The notes: generated by a model from the sequence alone, not told the origin. Positions 35,396 through 44,574 are shown, numbered from the stretch's first letter. The stretch: 64,000 nt of DNA from Butyricicoccus sp. OM04-18BH (GCF_003481705.1 NZ_QULN01000004.1:124001-188000), one strand, 5' to 3'. Translations and numbers: made by a program.

Positions 35396-35803
35396 ATGAA
35401 GTCAAAAATCATCAATAACACACTAGTCAAATTTCTGGCGGTAGGCGTATTGAATACCATCATCGGCGCAGGCACGATGTTCCTGCTGTACAATCTTGCA
35501 CATGCGTCGTACTGGCTGTCATCGGCGGCCAATTATGTTGTTGGCGGCATCGTCAGCTTTTTCCTCAACAAATACTTTACGTTTGAAAGTAAAGAATGGT
35601 CATGGTCGCAGGTTTGGAAGTTCGTTCTGAATGTTACGGTATGCTATATTCTGGGTTACGGTCTGGCAAAGCCGCTCGCGTTGAAGGCACTTGCCGGTCA
35701 GAGCGTCAAGGTGCAGGAAAATGTTGCTATGCTGGTGGGTATGTGCCTGTATACCGGGTTTAACTATTTGGGACAGAAGTTTTTTGCGTTTAAGAAGAAA
35801 TAA
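35396..35803 (+). CDS. gtrA: GtrA-like membrane protein
   Basis: 135 residues with four membrane helices and the family marks F-L-A-V-G-V-L-N-T at the start, F-F-L-N-K-Y-F-T-F in the middle and G-Q-K-F-F-A-F at the end. GtrA proteins are thought to flip polyprenyl-phosphate-linked sugars. The start is taken at ATG 35396; an in-frame GTG at 35384 would overlap gtrB by 4 bp and cannot be excluded. Confidence 0.9.
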   Translation: MKSKIINNTLVKFLAVGVLNTIIGAGTMFLLYNLAHASYWLSSAANYVVGGIVSFFLNKYFTFESKEWSWSQVWKFVLNVTVCYILGYGLAKPLALKALAGQSVKVQENVAMLVGMCLYTGFNYLGQKFFAFKKK

Positions 35804-35820
35804 AAGATAGGTAAAAGAAG

Positions 35821-36678
35821 ATGAAAGGTCTAATCTTAGCCGCAGGCAAAGGCACGCGCCTTTACCCGATGACAAAACCGATGAGCAAGCCGTTGCTCCC
35901 GGTTTACGACAAGCCCATGATTTACTACCCGCTTGCAATTCTTATGCAAGCGGGCATTTCGGATGTCATGGTGATCGTGCCACCGAACGAAACGGATACC
36001 TTCCGCGCACTGCTCGGCAATGGAAGTCAGTTTGGCATTCAGATCTGCTATGCAGAACAGCCTGTCACGCGTGGTATTGCGGACGCACTGCTCATCGGCC
36101 GCGAGTTCGTGAGAGACGACTCGGTATGCCTTGTGCTCGGCGATAACATCTTCCACAGCGACACGCTGGCGGAGGTTCTGCGTAAGGGCGCGCAGCAGCA
36201 GAACGGTGCAACGGTGTTCGGCTACTGGGTCGAAAATCCGCGGCCGTTCGGCGTGGTAGAGTTTGACGAGGATGGACGGGCTATTTCGATTGAGGAGAAA
36301 CCGCGTCATCCGAAGAGCAACTACATAATCCCCGGCATTTACTTTTATGACAACCAGGCGATGGAAATTGCGGCAAACCTTACACCATCGCAGCGCGGCG
36401 AACTGGAAATCACAGACGTAAATCTGGAATATCTGCGCCGTGACCAGTTGCAGGTGCTCCCGCTCGAGCGGGACGTCGTGTGGCTGGACGCTGGTACAGC
36501 AGACAGCCTGATGGACGCCGGACAGACTATTCGAACCATTCAAGCCGAGACCGGACGCTATGTTGGCTGCCTGGAAGAGCTGGCCTTTAACCAAGGCTGG
36601 CTGACAGAAGAGCAGGTACACGAAGCCGGACAAGAGCTCGGAATGACGCTTTATGGACAGTACTTGCAGTGCTTATAA
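35821..36678 (+). CDS. rfbA: Glucose-1-phosphate thymidylyltransferase RfbA (copy 2)
   Basis: 285 residues, the same enzyme as encoded at 24200-25057, differing at only about ten positions (for example N for D in the D-G-S segment and R for G after R-E-F-V). All catalytic motifs are intact, and the start is ATG. The same-orientation duplicate closes the polysaccharide island, 11.6 kb downstream of copy 1. It may serve gene dosage, or mark the boundary of a swapped cassette. Confidence 0.95.
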   Translation: MKGLILAAGKGTRLYPMTKPMSKPLLPVYDKPMIYYPLAILMQAGISDVMVIVPPNETDTFRALLGNGSQFGIQICYAEQPVTRGIADALLIGREFVRDDSVCLVLGDNIFHSDTLAEVLRKGAQQQNGATVFGYWVENPRPFGVVEFDEDGRAISIEEKPRHPKSNYIIPGIYFYDNQAMEIAANLTPSQRGELEITDVNLEYLRRDQLQVLPLERDVVWLDAGTADSLMDAGQTIRTIQAETGRYVGCLEELAFNQGWLTEEQVHEAGQELGMTLYGQYLQCL

Positions 36679-36771
36679 TAGGCAATAAGATAAGAAAAAA
36701 TCTGCGCATGTTTTACTTGCAACAGCATACGAGTTTAACAAACAAATAAATTAGCTTAGCGAAGCACACCG

Positions 36772-36803
36772 AACCCCGACTGCATCGCAGTCGGGGTTTC
36801 TTC
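36772..36803 (+). terminator. Intrinsic terminator of the polysaccharide operon
   Basis: A perfect 12-bp stem (36772-36783 with 36787-36798), a tight loop and a following T-rich stretch, about 95 bp after the second rfbA. Confidence 0.85.
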
Positions 36804-36809
36804 TGCCCC

Positions 36810-36838
36810 TTGCCGTCCCTGCCAAAACCGCCTATAAT
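36810..36838 (+). promoter_or_regulatory. Promoter in front of a truncated gene
   Basis: TTGCCG (36810-36815), a 17-bp spacer and a perfect TATAAT (36833-36838), leading to the ribosome site GAAGGAGGGG at 36882-36891. Confidence 0.7.
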
Positions 36839-36895
36839 AAATCTATCAAGTCACGGCGGCGCGGCCGCTGTGCGGGAAGGCGAAGGAGGGGCAGC

Positions 36896-36955
36896 ATGAT
36901 CAACAGAGACAAGCTGAAGCCGGTCATAGAGAAATACAAAGCACTTCAGGCTTGA
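36896..36955 (+). pseudogene. 5' remnant of a lost gene
   Basis: ATG 36896 has a strong ribosome site and a good promoter, but the frame encodes only 19 residues (M-I-N-R-D-K-L-K-P-V-I-E-K-Y-K-A) before TGA. The beginning is like the N-terminus of some McrB-type AAA ATPases, as far as memory allows. The most likely reading is a gene cut off shortly after its start, the rest replaced by unrelated sequence. A genuine short peptide is the alternative. Confidence 0.5.
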
Positions 36956-37203
36956 CATCTAATAGTTAGTCTTTCGGGCAGAATTAAAGCCCTCGGAATA
37001 TCTCCGGGAGTTTCTACATCATAATATATATTCTAGATTGTTCATATTTCGGAAACACGCTACTGCATCGAGGATATATACAGATACAGAAAATCGAGGC
37101 GGTAAGCATCAGGCCGTAATGACAGGATTGCATATGTGAAAAAATGCACAAATTCGCACAGGGAATAGCAATCGATATTTGTGTATAATATATTTAAAAA
37201 TGA

Positions 37204-37232
37204 TTGCTAAATACAGGAAGAGATGCTATACT
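37204..37232 (+). promoter_or_regulatory. Promoter of the riboswitch-controlled surface protein
   Basis: TTGCTA (37204-37209), a 17-bp spacer and TATACT (37227-37232). Transcription from here would start near 37240, shortly before the c-di-GMP aptamer. Confidence 0.8.
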
Positions 37233-37295
37233 AAGGATATAAAACGAGGTGCAAAAAATTGTGTTGATGCACAGAAATGCACCCTGCTGCAAAAT

Positions 37296-37392
37296 TTAAA
37301 AGCCTGGCAAACCTGTTGAAAAGCAGGGACGCAAAGCCATATGGGTCTAAGGGCGCCTTCGGGCGGCTAAGGCAGCCGGTTGCAATTTGGAG
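37296..37392 (+). promoter_or_regulatory. Cyclic di-GMP-I (GEMM) riboswitch
   Basis: The aptamer core is clear: GGCAAACC, a stem capped by a GAAA-type tetraloop, then GGGACGCAAAGCC, the CTAA joint and a second arm ending in CAGCCGGTTGC, which is the GEMM-I consensus order and spacing. It sits about 200 nt upstream of a secreted S-layer-homology protein. A possible expression-platform stem (GTGCCC / GGGCA, about 37411-37456) follows. It implies control of surface display by the c-di-GMP level; the sign of control cannot be read safely. Confidence 0.93.
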
Positions 37393-37582
37393 TCGTACTC
37401 TAAATTTTATTAAAGTGCCCTGCTTTGTCCTTTGGATGACTATAAGCATGGGCATTTATCTATTTGTGACAAATTTATGCTCCGATACTGTCAGACTAGA
37501 TCGTGAGGAAGGCGAAACTCGAGGATGTCGCTCTGAAATAGCGGCAAAAACAGTGACTTCAGTAAAATGGAGGTTGAGTGAA

Positions 37583-40090
37583 ATGAAAAAAAGATTATTG
37601 GCAAGCGTGCTCTCTCTCGCTATGGTTGCAACAATGATGCCGGCGGCATTGGCGGATGATGAGGGTAATGAGCCAGCAGGCGGCGAAAATAGCAACAAAC
37701 CTAATTTCGCTATCAATTCGGCTGATGCCTTGAGTGTTGCAATCGCTGGCGCTAAGGGCGATGATTATACGATTGCACTGGATACCGATATCACGAGTGC
37801 CGTTTCAATTCCGAAGGATACAAGTATTGTCTTGGATTTGAATGGTCATAAGCTGACCAATACAGAGGGTAAAGATACCATCACCGTTGCAAAGAACGCT
37901 ACATTGACTATTACGGGTACAGGTACGGTAGATAATATTTCGCACGGTAAAGCAGCTATTTATAATATGGGTACCGCTACACTGAAAAATGGCGTGTTTG
38001 AACGATCTCAAGAAGCGGGTAAGGATGCCAATGATAATGGTGGCAACAGCTACTATACGTTGCTGAACCATGGCGTTATGACTGTGCAAGAGGATGTTAC
38101 CGTTAATAATAAGGGTGGCCATTCTAGTTTATTTGATAATGGGTATTTTTCTTGGAAGTCGAAAGACGGTATTGATAATCCTACTCTGACGATTGAAGGC
38201 GGCACATTTAATGGCGGCTTAAACACCATCAAAAATGATGATGATGCAATTCTGAACATTGCAGGCGGTGAATTCATCAACTATACGCAGGCAGCATTCC
38301 AGAACCATGGTTCTGCTACGGTCACGGGTGGTAAGTTCGAAGCAAGTTCTGTATATTCCATTTATAACTGTGGCTGTGATCCAGAGCATGATCTGGGAAA
38401 GCTGGACATCTCTGACGGCACGTTCAACGGTCAGCTTGCTGTTGTAGGTGGCAACAGTGATGTTAATATCACTGGCGGTACGTTCAACGGTACAATTTAT
38501 AAGAATGCTGCTGATAAACTGTCGATCTCCGGTGGTACATTCAGTACTGACGTTTCTAAGTACTGTGTTGATGGCAAAACGGCTCTGAAGCAGAACAATG
38601 GTACATTTGTTGTTGGAGAGCTGAAAAAGAACGAGAATGTTGTTGTTGCCGAAGCTGACAAGAAGGGCGATACGCAGGCTGCTGTAAATGATAGTATTAC
38701 AGATAAAGGTGCTGCAACGGAAACTGGTAAGACTGTAGCTCCGACTGAAGCTATTAAAGATGACAACCCAATTGACGTAACAACTGAAGAGAATGCTATT
38801 ACTGCATTGAAAAATGCAAGTATGATTACGCTTAATCCCGATGGTACGATTGTTGACAAGACGGTTACTATTGTAAAGGAAACTTATCTGGACGTTAAGG
38901 TTGAAGAGTATACGCTCGGTACAACTGAGGACACCTATAAGATTTCCATGGATATTACGCCTAAGTGCAATCTGATTGCCACTACTAACAAGGACAATCA
39001 GACTGAAGAGAATTCTGTAACGTTCTCTGAGGGTAATCTTATGAAGGTTACTGCAAAGACCAAGGTTACTGTAACTCTTCCCAGCGTATTCGCAAACAAG
39101 CTTGTATACATCAATCACGACAACAAGGAACTGTACACTGCAAAAGCTGATAAGGATGGCAGGATTACTTTCGAAACCAATGGTTTCAGCCCGTTCACCT
39201 TCACACTGACGAAGCCGAGCGGATTTGACAATGGTTCTTCCGGTGGTTCCTCCGGCGGCGGTTCGTCCAGCTCCTCTACCTACAAGGTAACCGTTGCGAC
39301 GGTTTCCAATGGTTCTGCCAAGGCTTCCACATCTACGGCTGCCAAGGACGCGACCGTAACCGTAACCCTGTCCCCGGACAAGGGCTACAAGCTTGATAAG
39401 ATCACGGTAACCGATGCTTCCGGCAAGGAAATCGCGACTACAAAGAAGAGCGATACCTCCTACACGTTCACCATGCCGGCATCCGCAGTTACCGTAAAGG
39501 TTGCTTATGTCAAGGATGATGCAGCGGTTGTAGAGCCGACCACCGGCTTCAACGATGTTGCCGACAAGGACTGGTTCGCTGACGCTGTTAAGTATGTTGC
39601 CGACAAGGGCATGATGAACGGCACGAGCAAGACCACCTTCGGCCCGAACGACAGCACCACGCGCGGTATGATCGTAACCGTTCTGTACCGTCTGGAGAAC
39701 GAGCCGAGCGCTGCTGCTGCATCGTTCACTGACGTCGTTTCTGGCCAGTACTACACGGACGCAGTCGCGTGGGCGAATGCGAACGGCATCGTTACCGGCT
39801 ACGGCAATGGCAAGTTCGGTCCGAACGATGTTGTAACCCGCGAGCAGCTCGCGGCGATCCTGTATCGCTACGCGCAGTACAAGAAGTACGATGTTTCTGT
39901 CGGCGAGGATACCAATATCCTCAGTTATGCCGATGCGCAGAGCGTTTCTGCATATGCAATCCCGGCTATGCAGTGGGCATGCGGCGCAGGTATCGTAAAC
40001 GGCGCGAACGGCAAGCTCAATCCGCAGAACAACGCAACCCGTGCGGAAGTTGCCGCAATCCTCATGCGTTTTTGTGAGAATGTTAAGTAA
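37583..40090 (+). CDS. Secreted beta-helix surface protein with three S-layer-homology domains
   Basis: 835 residues from ATG 37583, in line with a signal peptide (M-K-K-R-L-L, hydrophobic core, cleavage after A-L-A at 24). Residues about 50-340 are beta-helix-like repeats with recurring G-G-T-F-N-G units. A linker and an Ig-like region follow, then a Ser/Gly-rich spacer near 550. After it comes a Flg_new-type repeat (Y-K-V-T-V-A-T-V-S-N-G-S). Three S-layer-homology domains (about 650-835, each with F-x-D-V or equivalent and F-G-P-N-D or N-P-Q-N) anchor it to cell-wall polymer. An upstream c-di-GMP riboswitch controls it. Probably an adhesin. Confidence 0.9.
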   Translation: MKKRLLASVLSLAMVATMMPAALADDEGNEPAGGENSNKPNFAINSADALSVAIAGAKGDDYTIALDTDITSAVSIPKDTSIVLDLNGHKLTNTEGKDTITVAKNATLTITGTGTVDNISHGKAAIYNMGTATLKNGVFERSQEAGKDANDNGGNSYYTLLNHGVMTVQEDVTVNNKGGHSSLFDNGYFSWKSKDGIDNPTLTIEGGTFNGGLNTIKNDDDAILNIAGGEFINYTQAAFQNHGSATVTGGKFEASSVYSIYNCGCDPEHDLGKLDISDGTFNGQLAVVGGNSDVNITGGTFNGTIYKNAADKLSISGGTFSTDVSKYCVDGKTALKQNNGTFVVGELKKNENVVVAEADKKGDTQAAVNDSITDKGAATETGKTVAPTEAIKDDNPIDVTTEENAITALKNASMITLNPDGTIVDKTVTIVKETYLDVKVEEYTLGTTEDTYKISMDITPKCNLIATTNKDNQTEENSVTFSEGNLMKVTAKTKVTVTLPSVFANKLVYINHDNKELYTAKADKDGRITFETNGFSPFTFTLTKPSGFDNGSSGGSSGGGSSSSSTYKVTVATVSNGSAKASTSTAAKDATVTVTLSPDKGYKLDKITVTDASGKEIATTKKSDTSYTFTMPASAVTVKVAYVKDDAAVVEPTTGFNDVADKDWFADAVKYVADKGMMNGTSKTTFGPNDSTTRGMIVTVLYRLENEPSAAAASFTDVVSGQYYTDAVAWANANGIVTGYGNGKFGPNDVVTREQLAAILYRYAQYKKYDVSVGEDTNILSYADAQSVSAYAIPAMQWACGAGIVNGANGKLNPQNNATRAEVAAILMRFCENVK

Positions 40091-40108
40091 AAAATAAACA
40101 TCTTTCTG

Positions 40109-40145
40109 AGAGCAGCTGCACCTCACCGTGCGGCTGTTCCTTTAT
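40109..40145 (+). terminator. Probable terminator of the surface-protein gene
   Basis: An AGCAGCTGCAC arm pairs imperfectly with GTGCGGCTG across a CTCACC loop and is followed by TTCCTTT, beginning about 20 bp after the stop. Confidence 0.6.
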
Positions 40146-40166
40146 GGAAAAGGGGGGCATTCCTTG

Positions 40167-40874
40167 ATGGGAATGAGCGAAAACAGGGCGCAGAGGGCGG
40201 TTTTAGAACGGCTTTTCGCCTTGCAGGACACGAAATACCGGGCGTTTCAGAGCAAGCTGATGCCGACCGTCGCGCCCGAAACCGTAATCGGCGTGCGCAC
40301 GCCGCTGCTGCGGAACCTCGCAAAGGAGCTTGCGGGCACCGCCGAGGCGGCGGACTTCCTGCGCGTTCTGCCGCACGCATACTACGAGGAGAACAACCTC
40401 CATGCGTTCCTCGTGGAGAAAATCCGCGACTACGACGCAGCGCTCGCGGAAACCGAACGGTTCCTGCCGTACATCGACAACTGGGCGACCTGCGACTGCT
40501 TTTCGCCCAAGGTTTTCGCGAAGCATAAGGACGAGCTGCTGACGCCCGTCCGCCGGTGGCTCTTATCGGAAAAACTCTACACTGTGCGCTACGCAATCGG
40601 CATGCTGATGCGGCATTATCTCGATGCGGATTTCCGGCCGGAATACCTCGCGTGGGTGGCGGATGTGCAGAGCGAGGAGTATTACCTGAACATGATGCGT
40701 GCGTGGTACTTCGCCACGGCGCTCGCCAAGCAGCCGGACGACACGCTGCCGTATCTCACCGAGCGGCGGCTCGACGTCTGGACGCACAACAAGGCCATTC
40801 AGAAGGCCGTGGAGAGCTATCGCATTCCGCCCGAATTGAAGCAGCACCTTCGCGAAATGCGCATCCGCGCGTAA
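40167..40874 (+). CDS. AlkD-like DNA alkylation repair protein
   Basis: 235 residues from ATG 40167, with AAAGGGGGG upstream. It is an all-helical HEAT-like repeat protein of the DNA alkylation repair (AlkD) family: G-V-R-T-P-L-L-R near residue 42, D-N-W-A-T-C-D near 106 and W-T-H-N-K-A-I-Q-K near the end. AlkD-type enzymes remove positively charged alkylated bases by backbone contacts rather than base flipping. Stand-alone gene; the convergent XRE gene follows. Confidence 0.9.
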   Translation: MGMSENRAQRAVLERLFALQDTKYRAFQSKLMPTVAPETVIGVRTPLLRNLAKELAGTAEAADFLRVLPHAYYEENNLHAFLVEKIRDYDAALAETERFLPYIDNWATCDCFSPKVFAKHKDELLTPVRRWLLSEKLYTVRYAIGMLMRHYLDADFRPEYLAWVADVQSEEYYLNMMRAWYFATALAKQPDDTLPYLTERRLDVWTHNKAIQKAVESYRIPPELKQHLREMRIRA

Positions 40875-40889
40875 AACTTCCATAAAAAT

Positions 40890-40935
40890 ACCGGAGCGCA
40901 CGGCCCAAATCGTCAGGCTGTGCGCTCCGGTTTTT
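40890..40935. terminator. Bidirectional terminator between alkD-like and XRE genes
   Basis: A perfect 12-bp GC-rich stem (40890-40901 with 40920-40931), with TTTTTAC on the plus side and an A/T run on the other, between two convergent genes. Confidence 0.9.
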
Positions 40936-41275
40936 ACTTATCGTCCTTATGGTTCATCGCGCTGATGACGGCTTTCAGCACGTTTTCCAGATAAGGAAGC
41001 TGACTCGGTGTTACGCTCTCGATCATCGGGGCAAGCGCCTTGAATGCCCAGGATTTATCCTTTTTTTCCTGCTTTCCGAACAGGATATAGTCGGTGGACA
41101 GGCTGAGCGTCGAGGCAATACGGCACAGCGTCGGGACAGACATACCCTTGACGCCGAGCTCGATATCTGAACAGAATTTCGGCGTAATATCCAGTTTTTC
41201 AGCAAACTGCTCGCGCGTCAGTCCTAAATACTCGCGCTGCTTGCGGATTCGTCCGCCAATCGCTACCCAGTCCAT
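40934..41275 (-). CDS. XRE-family transcriptional regulator
   Basis: 113 residues. Cro/CI-type helix-turn-helix in the first 65 (G-L-T-R-E-Q-F-A-E-K-L near residue 18, then S-D-I-E-L-G-V-K-G and T-D-Y-I-L-F-G). A short C-terminal helical region follows. It is transcribed divergently from the 833-residue zinc-ribbon gene, 125 bp away, and could control it. Confidence 0.9.
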   Translation of the reverse strand: MDWVAIGGRIRKQREYLGLTREQFAEKLDITPKFCSDIELGVKGMSVPTLCRIASTLSLSTDYILFGKQEKKDKSWAFKALAPMIESVTPSQLPYLENVLKAVISAMNHKDDK

Positions 41276-41399
41276 TCTGTTCCTCCGTCAAGTCTTTTCA
41301 TTTAGTGTACCCCGGATAGTTCCTGCGAAGAATAAACTATTAGGGTGGAAATTAGAGAACTTTGGGTGTATAATAAAGACAATTGAGGGGGGACTGCCG

Positions 41400-43901
41400 A
41401 TGGAGTACAGAGAGCATGCGTTTACGGTGCACGGAAGAGAAATCCGTTTTTCACATGCGCAGGATATCTATAATGCAATCGAACAGCAATTCTGGCCGCG
41501 ATATAACGAGACGGTGAAAGATTTCGACCGGTTTTATTCGTCTAATATTTCTTCGTTTGAAGACATCTTTCGATACCTGCCTGGGGGAGCGGACAGCCGC
41601 ATACGGAACCTTGTGATATCGTCCGTGGGCATTCTGCCGAGTGCTGGCGTTCTGTCCTATACGCCGGTGAGCTTTTACGGGGAGTACGAAAACGAACTGA
41701 TTTACGAACCCTGCATGAAGGAGCTGTACGAGACACGGGAGCAGATTGAACAGGCTCGTGAGCAGCAGGAGCAGTACCGTGCCGCGCAAAAGGCAAGCCG
41801 GAGACACTGGCAGGGCGGCGGATTTGGTTTTTCGGGTGCGATCAAAGGTGCCGTGATGGCCGGTATGCTGAACGCAGGCAGCGGACTGATTCATGGTGTC
41901 GGCGACTCATTTGCCGCGGCAGGAGACTGGGCCCAGATCGCAGGCGCGAAACGTCAGGTCTTTCAGCATGTGCAGAAGAGCGGAATGCTGAAGGAGGCGT
42001 TTTATCTCCGCTGCCAGCGCATCTTTTATGAGGTTTTAGAAACCGTCGGGTATGAACTGCATGTTGAAATGCCGGATTATGACGAGGAGAAAGCAAACGC
42101 GACGTTCCAAAATGCGGCGGCGCAGCACCGAAAGGGACAGCTTTCGGACGAACAGTATTTCGACTATCTGATAAAATGCGTGCAACTTTATCCGTACAAG
42201 CCCAGCATATATGGAGAGCTGTATCGACTGCATCCGGAGGACGATAAGGAACTACAGTCGCTGTCCGAATATCTGCATTTGCGGGAAGAATATCTGAAGC
42301 AAAGGGCGGCGGTCATTGAAGCACAGCTTTCCTATATTGCAGACATGCCGAGCGATACGATCATCGCAGTACAGAAGAAAATACAGGCGCTTGACGAGCT
42401 GGCGGAACGCTATCACGCAGCGGATGATAACGACTGGCTGAGCGAGAAAAACAAGGCGCAGACAAAGCTGCAAGAGCTGCTCCGGCTGAAGGATGAACAG
42501 GAGCGCACCGCACTGGGCGTTCTTCTGCCGACGAAAGAGGAAGCGGACCTTGTTCGCATGGAATGGAGGCAGGTATCTGCTGTTCTGGATGACTATCCGT
42601 ACCTGTCAGACATTGGTGCGGCACGAAAGTGCGCCGAAGCGCTGAAGGAAATTTCGGTCACGCATCCTCTGGTGCGCGAACAGGTCGAGCGGGTAGAGGA
42701 TCAGGTGGTCATTTTACAGGCGAAGCAGGGTTCGTTCCAGGAGGAGATGACGCGGCAGTACCGGAAGATTTTCGGCAGTGCAGAACTTGGGGAATCCCTC
42801 GTCAATATCGACAGCGAGTACGATGAGGACTCGAATGCCGAGCTTGACCCGGAGAGCGAAAAATTTATCAATATGATCTGCGATATGACGGTCGAAAGAA
42901 TGCTGCTGTACAGCATGACAAGGCAGGTGCTGTGTCTGACTGACACCATGCTGCACATCGCCACATTCGAGAACGAGCAGGCGCATTTTGTCCATTTTCC
43001 GCTGTACGGAGACAGAATTGAGATCGAATTTCCGTCCAGCACCATGATGGAGCTGCATACGCGCACGCAGAGAGCACAGTTTTCACTGGAAGACCTCGAA
43101 AACGTGCCGCAATTCAAGGAAATGCTGCAAGCATTTCTCCGGGAAGCATCGATTTGCAGACTGCCGCCGTTTTCGGGTGCACTCAGCTGCAAACGTCTGC
43201 TCAGCCGGTTCGCGGCAGAACTGCCGCAGATCGATACCGAATGCCGAGACCGGATTGCGGAGCGGATGCAGCTGCTGAAGGATGCCGTGCTGTGCAGCAA
43301 CCCATTCCCGGGGCAGGTACAGCAGGTGCTCCCTAATCCGATGTCTCGGTGGCAGACCGGAGAAGATGCCTGGCAGAGGATGCGCAGCATTGCGGAACAG
43401 CAGGAGCCGCCTGAAATCCCGACGGTGCTTTATCGGGACGCGCCAGAGGGCGCACAGAAACTCACGGCTTTCTTTACCGACCGGGCGGTGTACCGGCTGG
43501 ACGGCGATGCGTGTGAACGGCTTGCGCTGAATGAGATTACGGAAATGACAGTGCATGCCACGTTAGCTGAACCGTATCTTCAGCTGAGCAGTACGGTCGT
43601 TCTTCCGGCGGAAGAGATCGGTCCGCATCATCTCGGCGAGTTCGCACAGCTGGTCGGCAATATCGTGCATGTGCTGCTTGGCGGCGTGATTGAGGAAGCG
43701 CTCTGCGAGCCCCCGCAGGAAGAGCCTGCGCTGCCTGCATCGTCGGTTCGGTTTTGCCCGTCCTGCGGCGAGGCAGTAGAAGAGGGTGCACGATTCTGCG
43801 GCAGCTGCGGTGAGCCGCTCTTCCGGTACTGCGCTTCGTGTGGTGCGGAAAACGATATAAGCGCCATGTTCTGTATGGAATGCGGCGAGAAAATGATGTA
43901 A
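41400..43901 (+). CDS. Large uncharacterised protein with C-terminal double zinc ribbon
   Basis: 833 residues from ATG 41400. The N-terminal 100 residues are globular and have no known motif. Residues about 140-180 form a Gly/Ala-rich hydrophobic stretch that may insert in membrane. A long charged helical region follows (about 220-480). The end is a double zinc ribbon with four C-P-S-C-G / C-G-S-C-G / C-A-S-C-G / C-M-E-C-G units. Followed 16 bp later by a second zinc-ribbon membrane protein, so they probably form a pair. Function unknown. Confidence 0.8.
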   Translation: MEYREHAFTVHGREIRFSHAQDIYNAIEQQFWPRYNETVKDFDRFYSSNISSFEDIFRYLPGGADSRIRNLVISSVGILPSAGVLSYTPVSFYGEYENELIYEPCMKELYETREQIEQAREQQEQYRAAQKASRRHWQGGGFGFSGAIKGAVMAGMLNAGSGLIHGVGDSFAAAGDWAQIAGAKRQVFQHVQKSGMLKEAFYLRCQRIFYEVLETVGYELHVEMPDYDEEKANATFQNAAAQHRKGQLSDEQYFDYLIKCVQLYPYKPSIYGELYRLHPEDDKELQSLSEYLHLREEYLKQRAAVIEAQLSYIADMPSDTIIAVQKKIQALDELAERYHAADDNDWLSEKNKAQTKLQELLRLKDEQERTALGVLLPTKEEADLVRMEWRQVSAVLDDYPYLSDIGAARKCAEALKEISVTHPLVREQVERVEDQVVILQAKQGSFQEEMTRQYRKIFGSAELGESLVNIDSEYDEDSNAELDPESEKFINMICDMTVERMLLYSMTRQVLCLTDTMLHIATFENEQAHFVHFPLYGDRIEIEFPSSTMMELHTRTQRAQFSLEDLENVPQFKEMLQAFLREASICRLPPFSGALSCKRLLSRFAAELPQIDTECRDRIAERMQLLKDAVLCSNPFPGQVQQVLPNPMSRWQTGEDAWQRMRSIAEQQEPPEIPTVLYRDAPEGAQKLTAFFTDRAVYRLDGDACERLALNEITEMTVHATLAEPYLQLSSTVVLPAEEIGPHHLGEFAQLVGNIVHVLLGGVIEEALCEPPQEEPALPASSVRFCPSCGEAVEEGARFCGSCGEPLFRYCASCGAENDISAMFCMECGEKMM

Positions 43902-43917
43902 ACAGAGGAGAATTACA

Positions 43918-44574
43918 ATGGCAATCAAAGATGCAACCTGTCCGGCCTGCGGAAAGTCGATCAAGCTGAATGATGAGAAACCGTTCGGCTTTTGCAGCTT
44001 CTGCGGACATAAGATCGATATGGCAGAGTATTTCAACGCTAAAGTGCCTAAAGCGTCTGCTGTTCAGGCAGAAACGGATAAGCCGGAGCCTGCGGCGGCA
44101 CCAATCTCGGCTCCGACTCCAACTCCGGCAGCAGCGCCCTCCATCAAGATTACGCAGGATGCGCAGAGCAGCGCAATCAGCCAGATCGAAGCGATGTATA
44201 CGCTCTGCTCGACCGAACAGGAATACATGGGCCTGCGTCAGCGCGTACTTGATGGAGCTTACTCCGACCAGGACAAGGTGGTCATGGTATCCGAGCTGGA
44301 CCGGCTGATGAGCAAGCGGCTGCACAACGAACTGGCACTGGAGGCAGACCTGCCTGCGGCAAAAGAAGAGGTCTCCAAACTCGCGATGGGAACGGTATTG
44401 ATCGCCGTTATCGGCCTTGTCGTGACGATGTTTTTCCCGATTGCGCTGCTGATTACCGCCGTTCTGGTGCTGTGTTGCATCGCGGGCGGCGCGAAGGACC
44501 GCAAGAGAAAGAAACAGTGCGTTCGGGCGCATAAGCGTCTGGAGCAGTACCGCAAGCTCGGATATAAGCTTTGA
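43918..44574 (+). CDS. Zinc-ribbon membrane protein
   Basis: 218 residues: an N-terminal zinc ribbon (C-P-A-C-G and C-S-F-C-G, residues 8-30), a Pro/Ala-rich linker (about 50-75), a helical segment, then a hairpin of two membrane helices (about 158-190) and a basic end. It follows the 833-residue zinc-ribbon gene by 16 bp and is surely in the same operon. Function unknown; a membrane-bound partner is likely. Confidence 0.8.
   Translation: MAIKDATCPACGKSIKLNDEKPFGFCSFCGHKIDMAEYFNAKVPKASAVQAETDKPEPAAAPISAPTPTPAAAPSIKITQDAQSSAISQIEAMYTLCSTEQEYMGLRQRVLDGAYSDQDKVVMVSELDRLMSKRLHNELALEADLPAAKEEVSKLAMGTVLIAVIGLVVTMFFPIALLITAVLVLCCIAGGAKDRKRKKQCVRAHKRLEQYRKLGYKL

Noticed and set aside
37277..37582. 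N-terminal extension of the surface protein upstream of 37583
   Set aside because: The extra frame runs through the c-di-GMP aptamer. The signal peptide and ribosome site place the start at 37583.
38219..40126. Long open frame (635 codons) on the minus strand opposite the surface-protein gene
   Set aside because: It mirrors the repeats and codon bias of the plus-strand gene, which has a signal peptide, S-layer-homology domains and a ribosome site. The minus frame has no family features.
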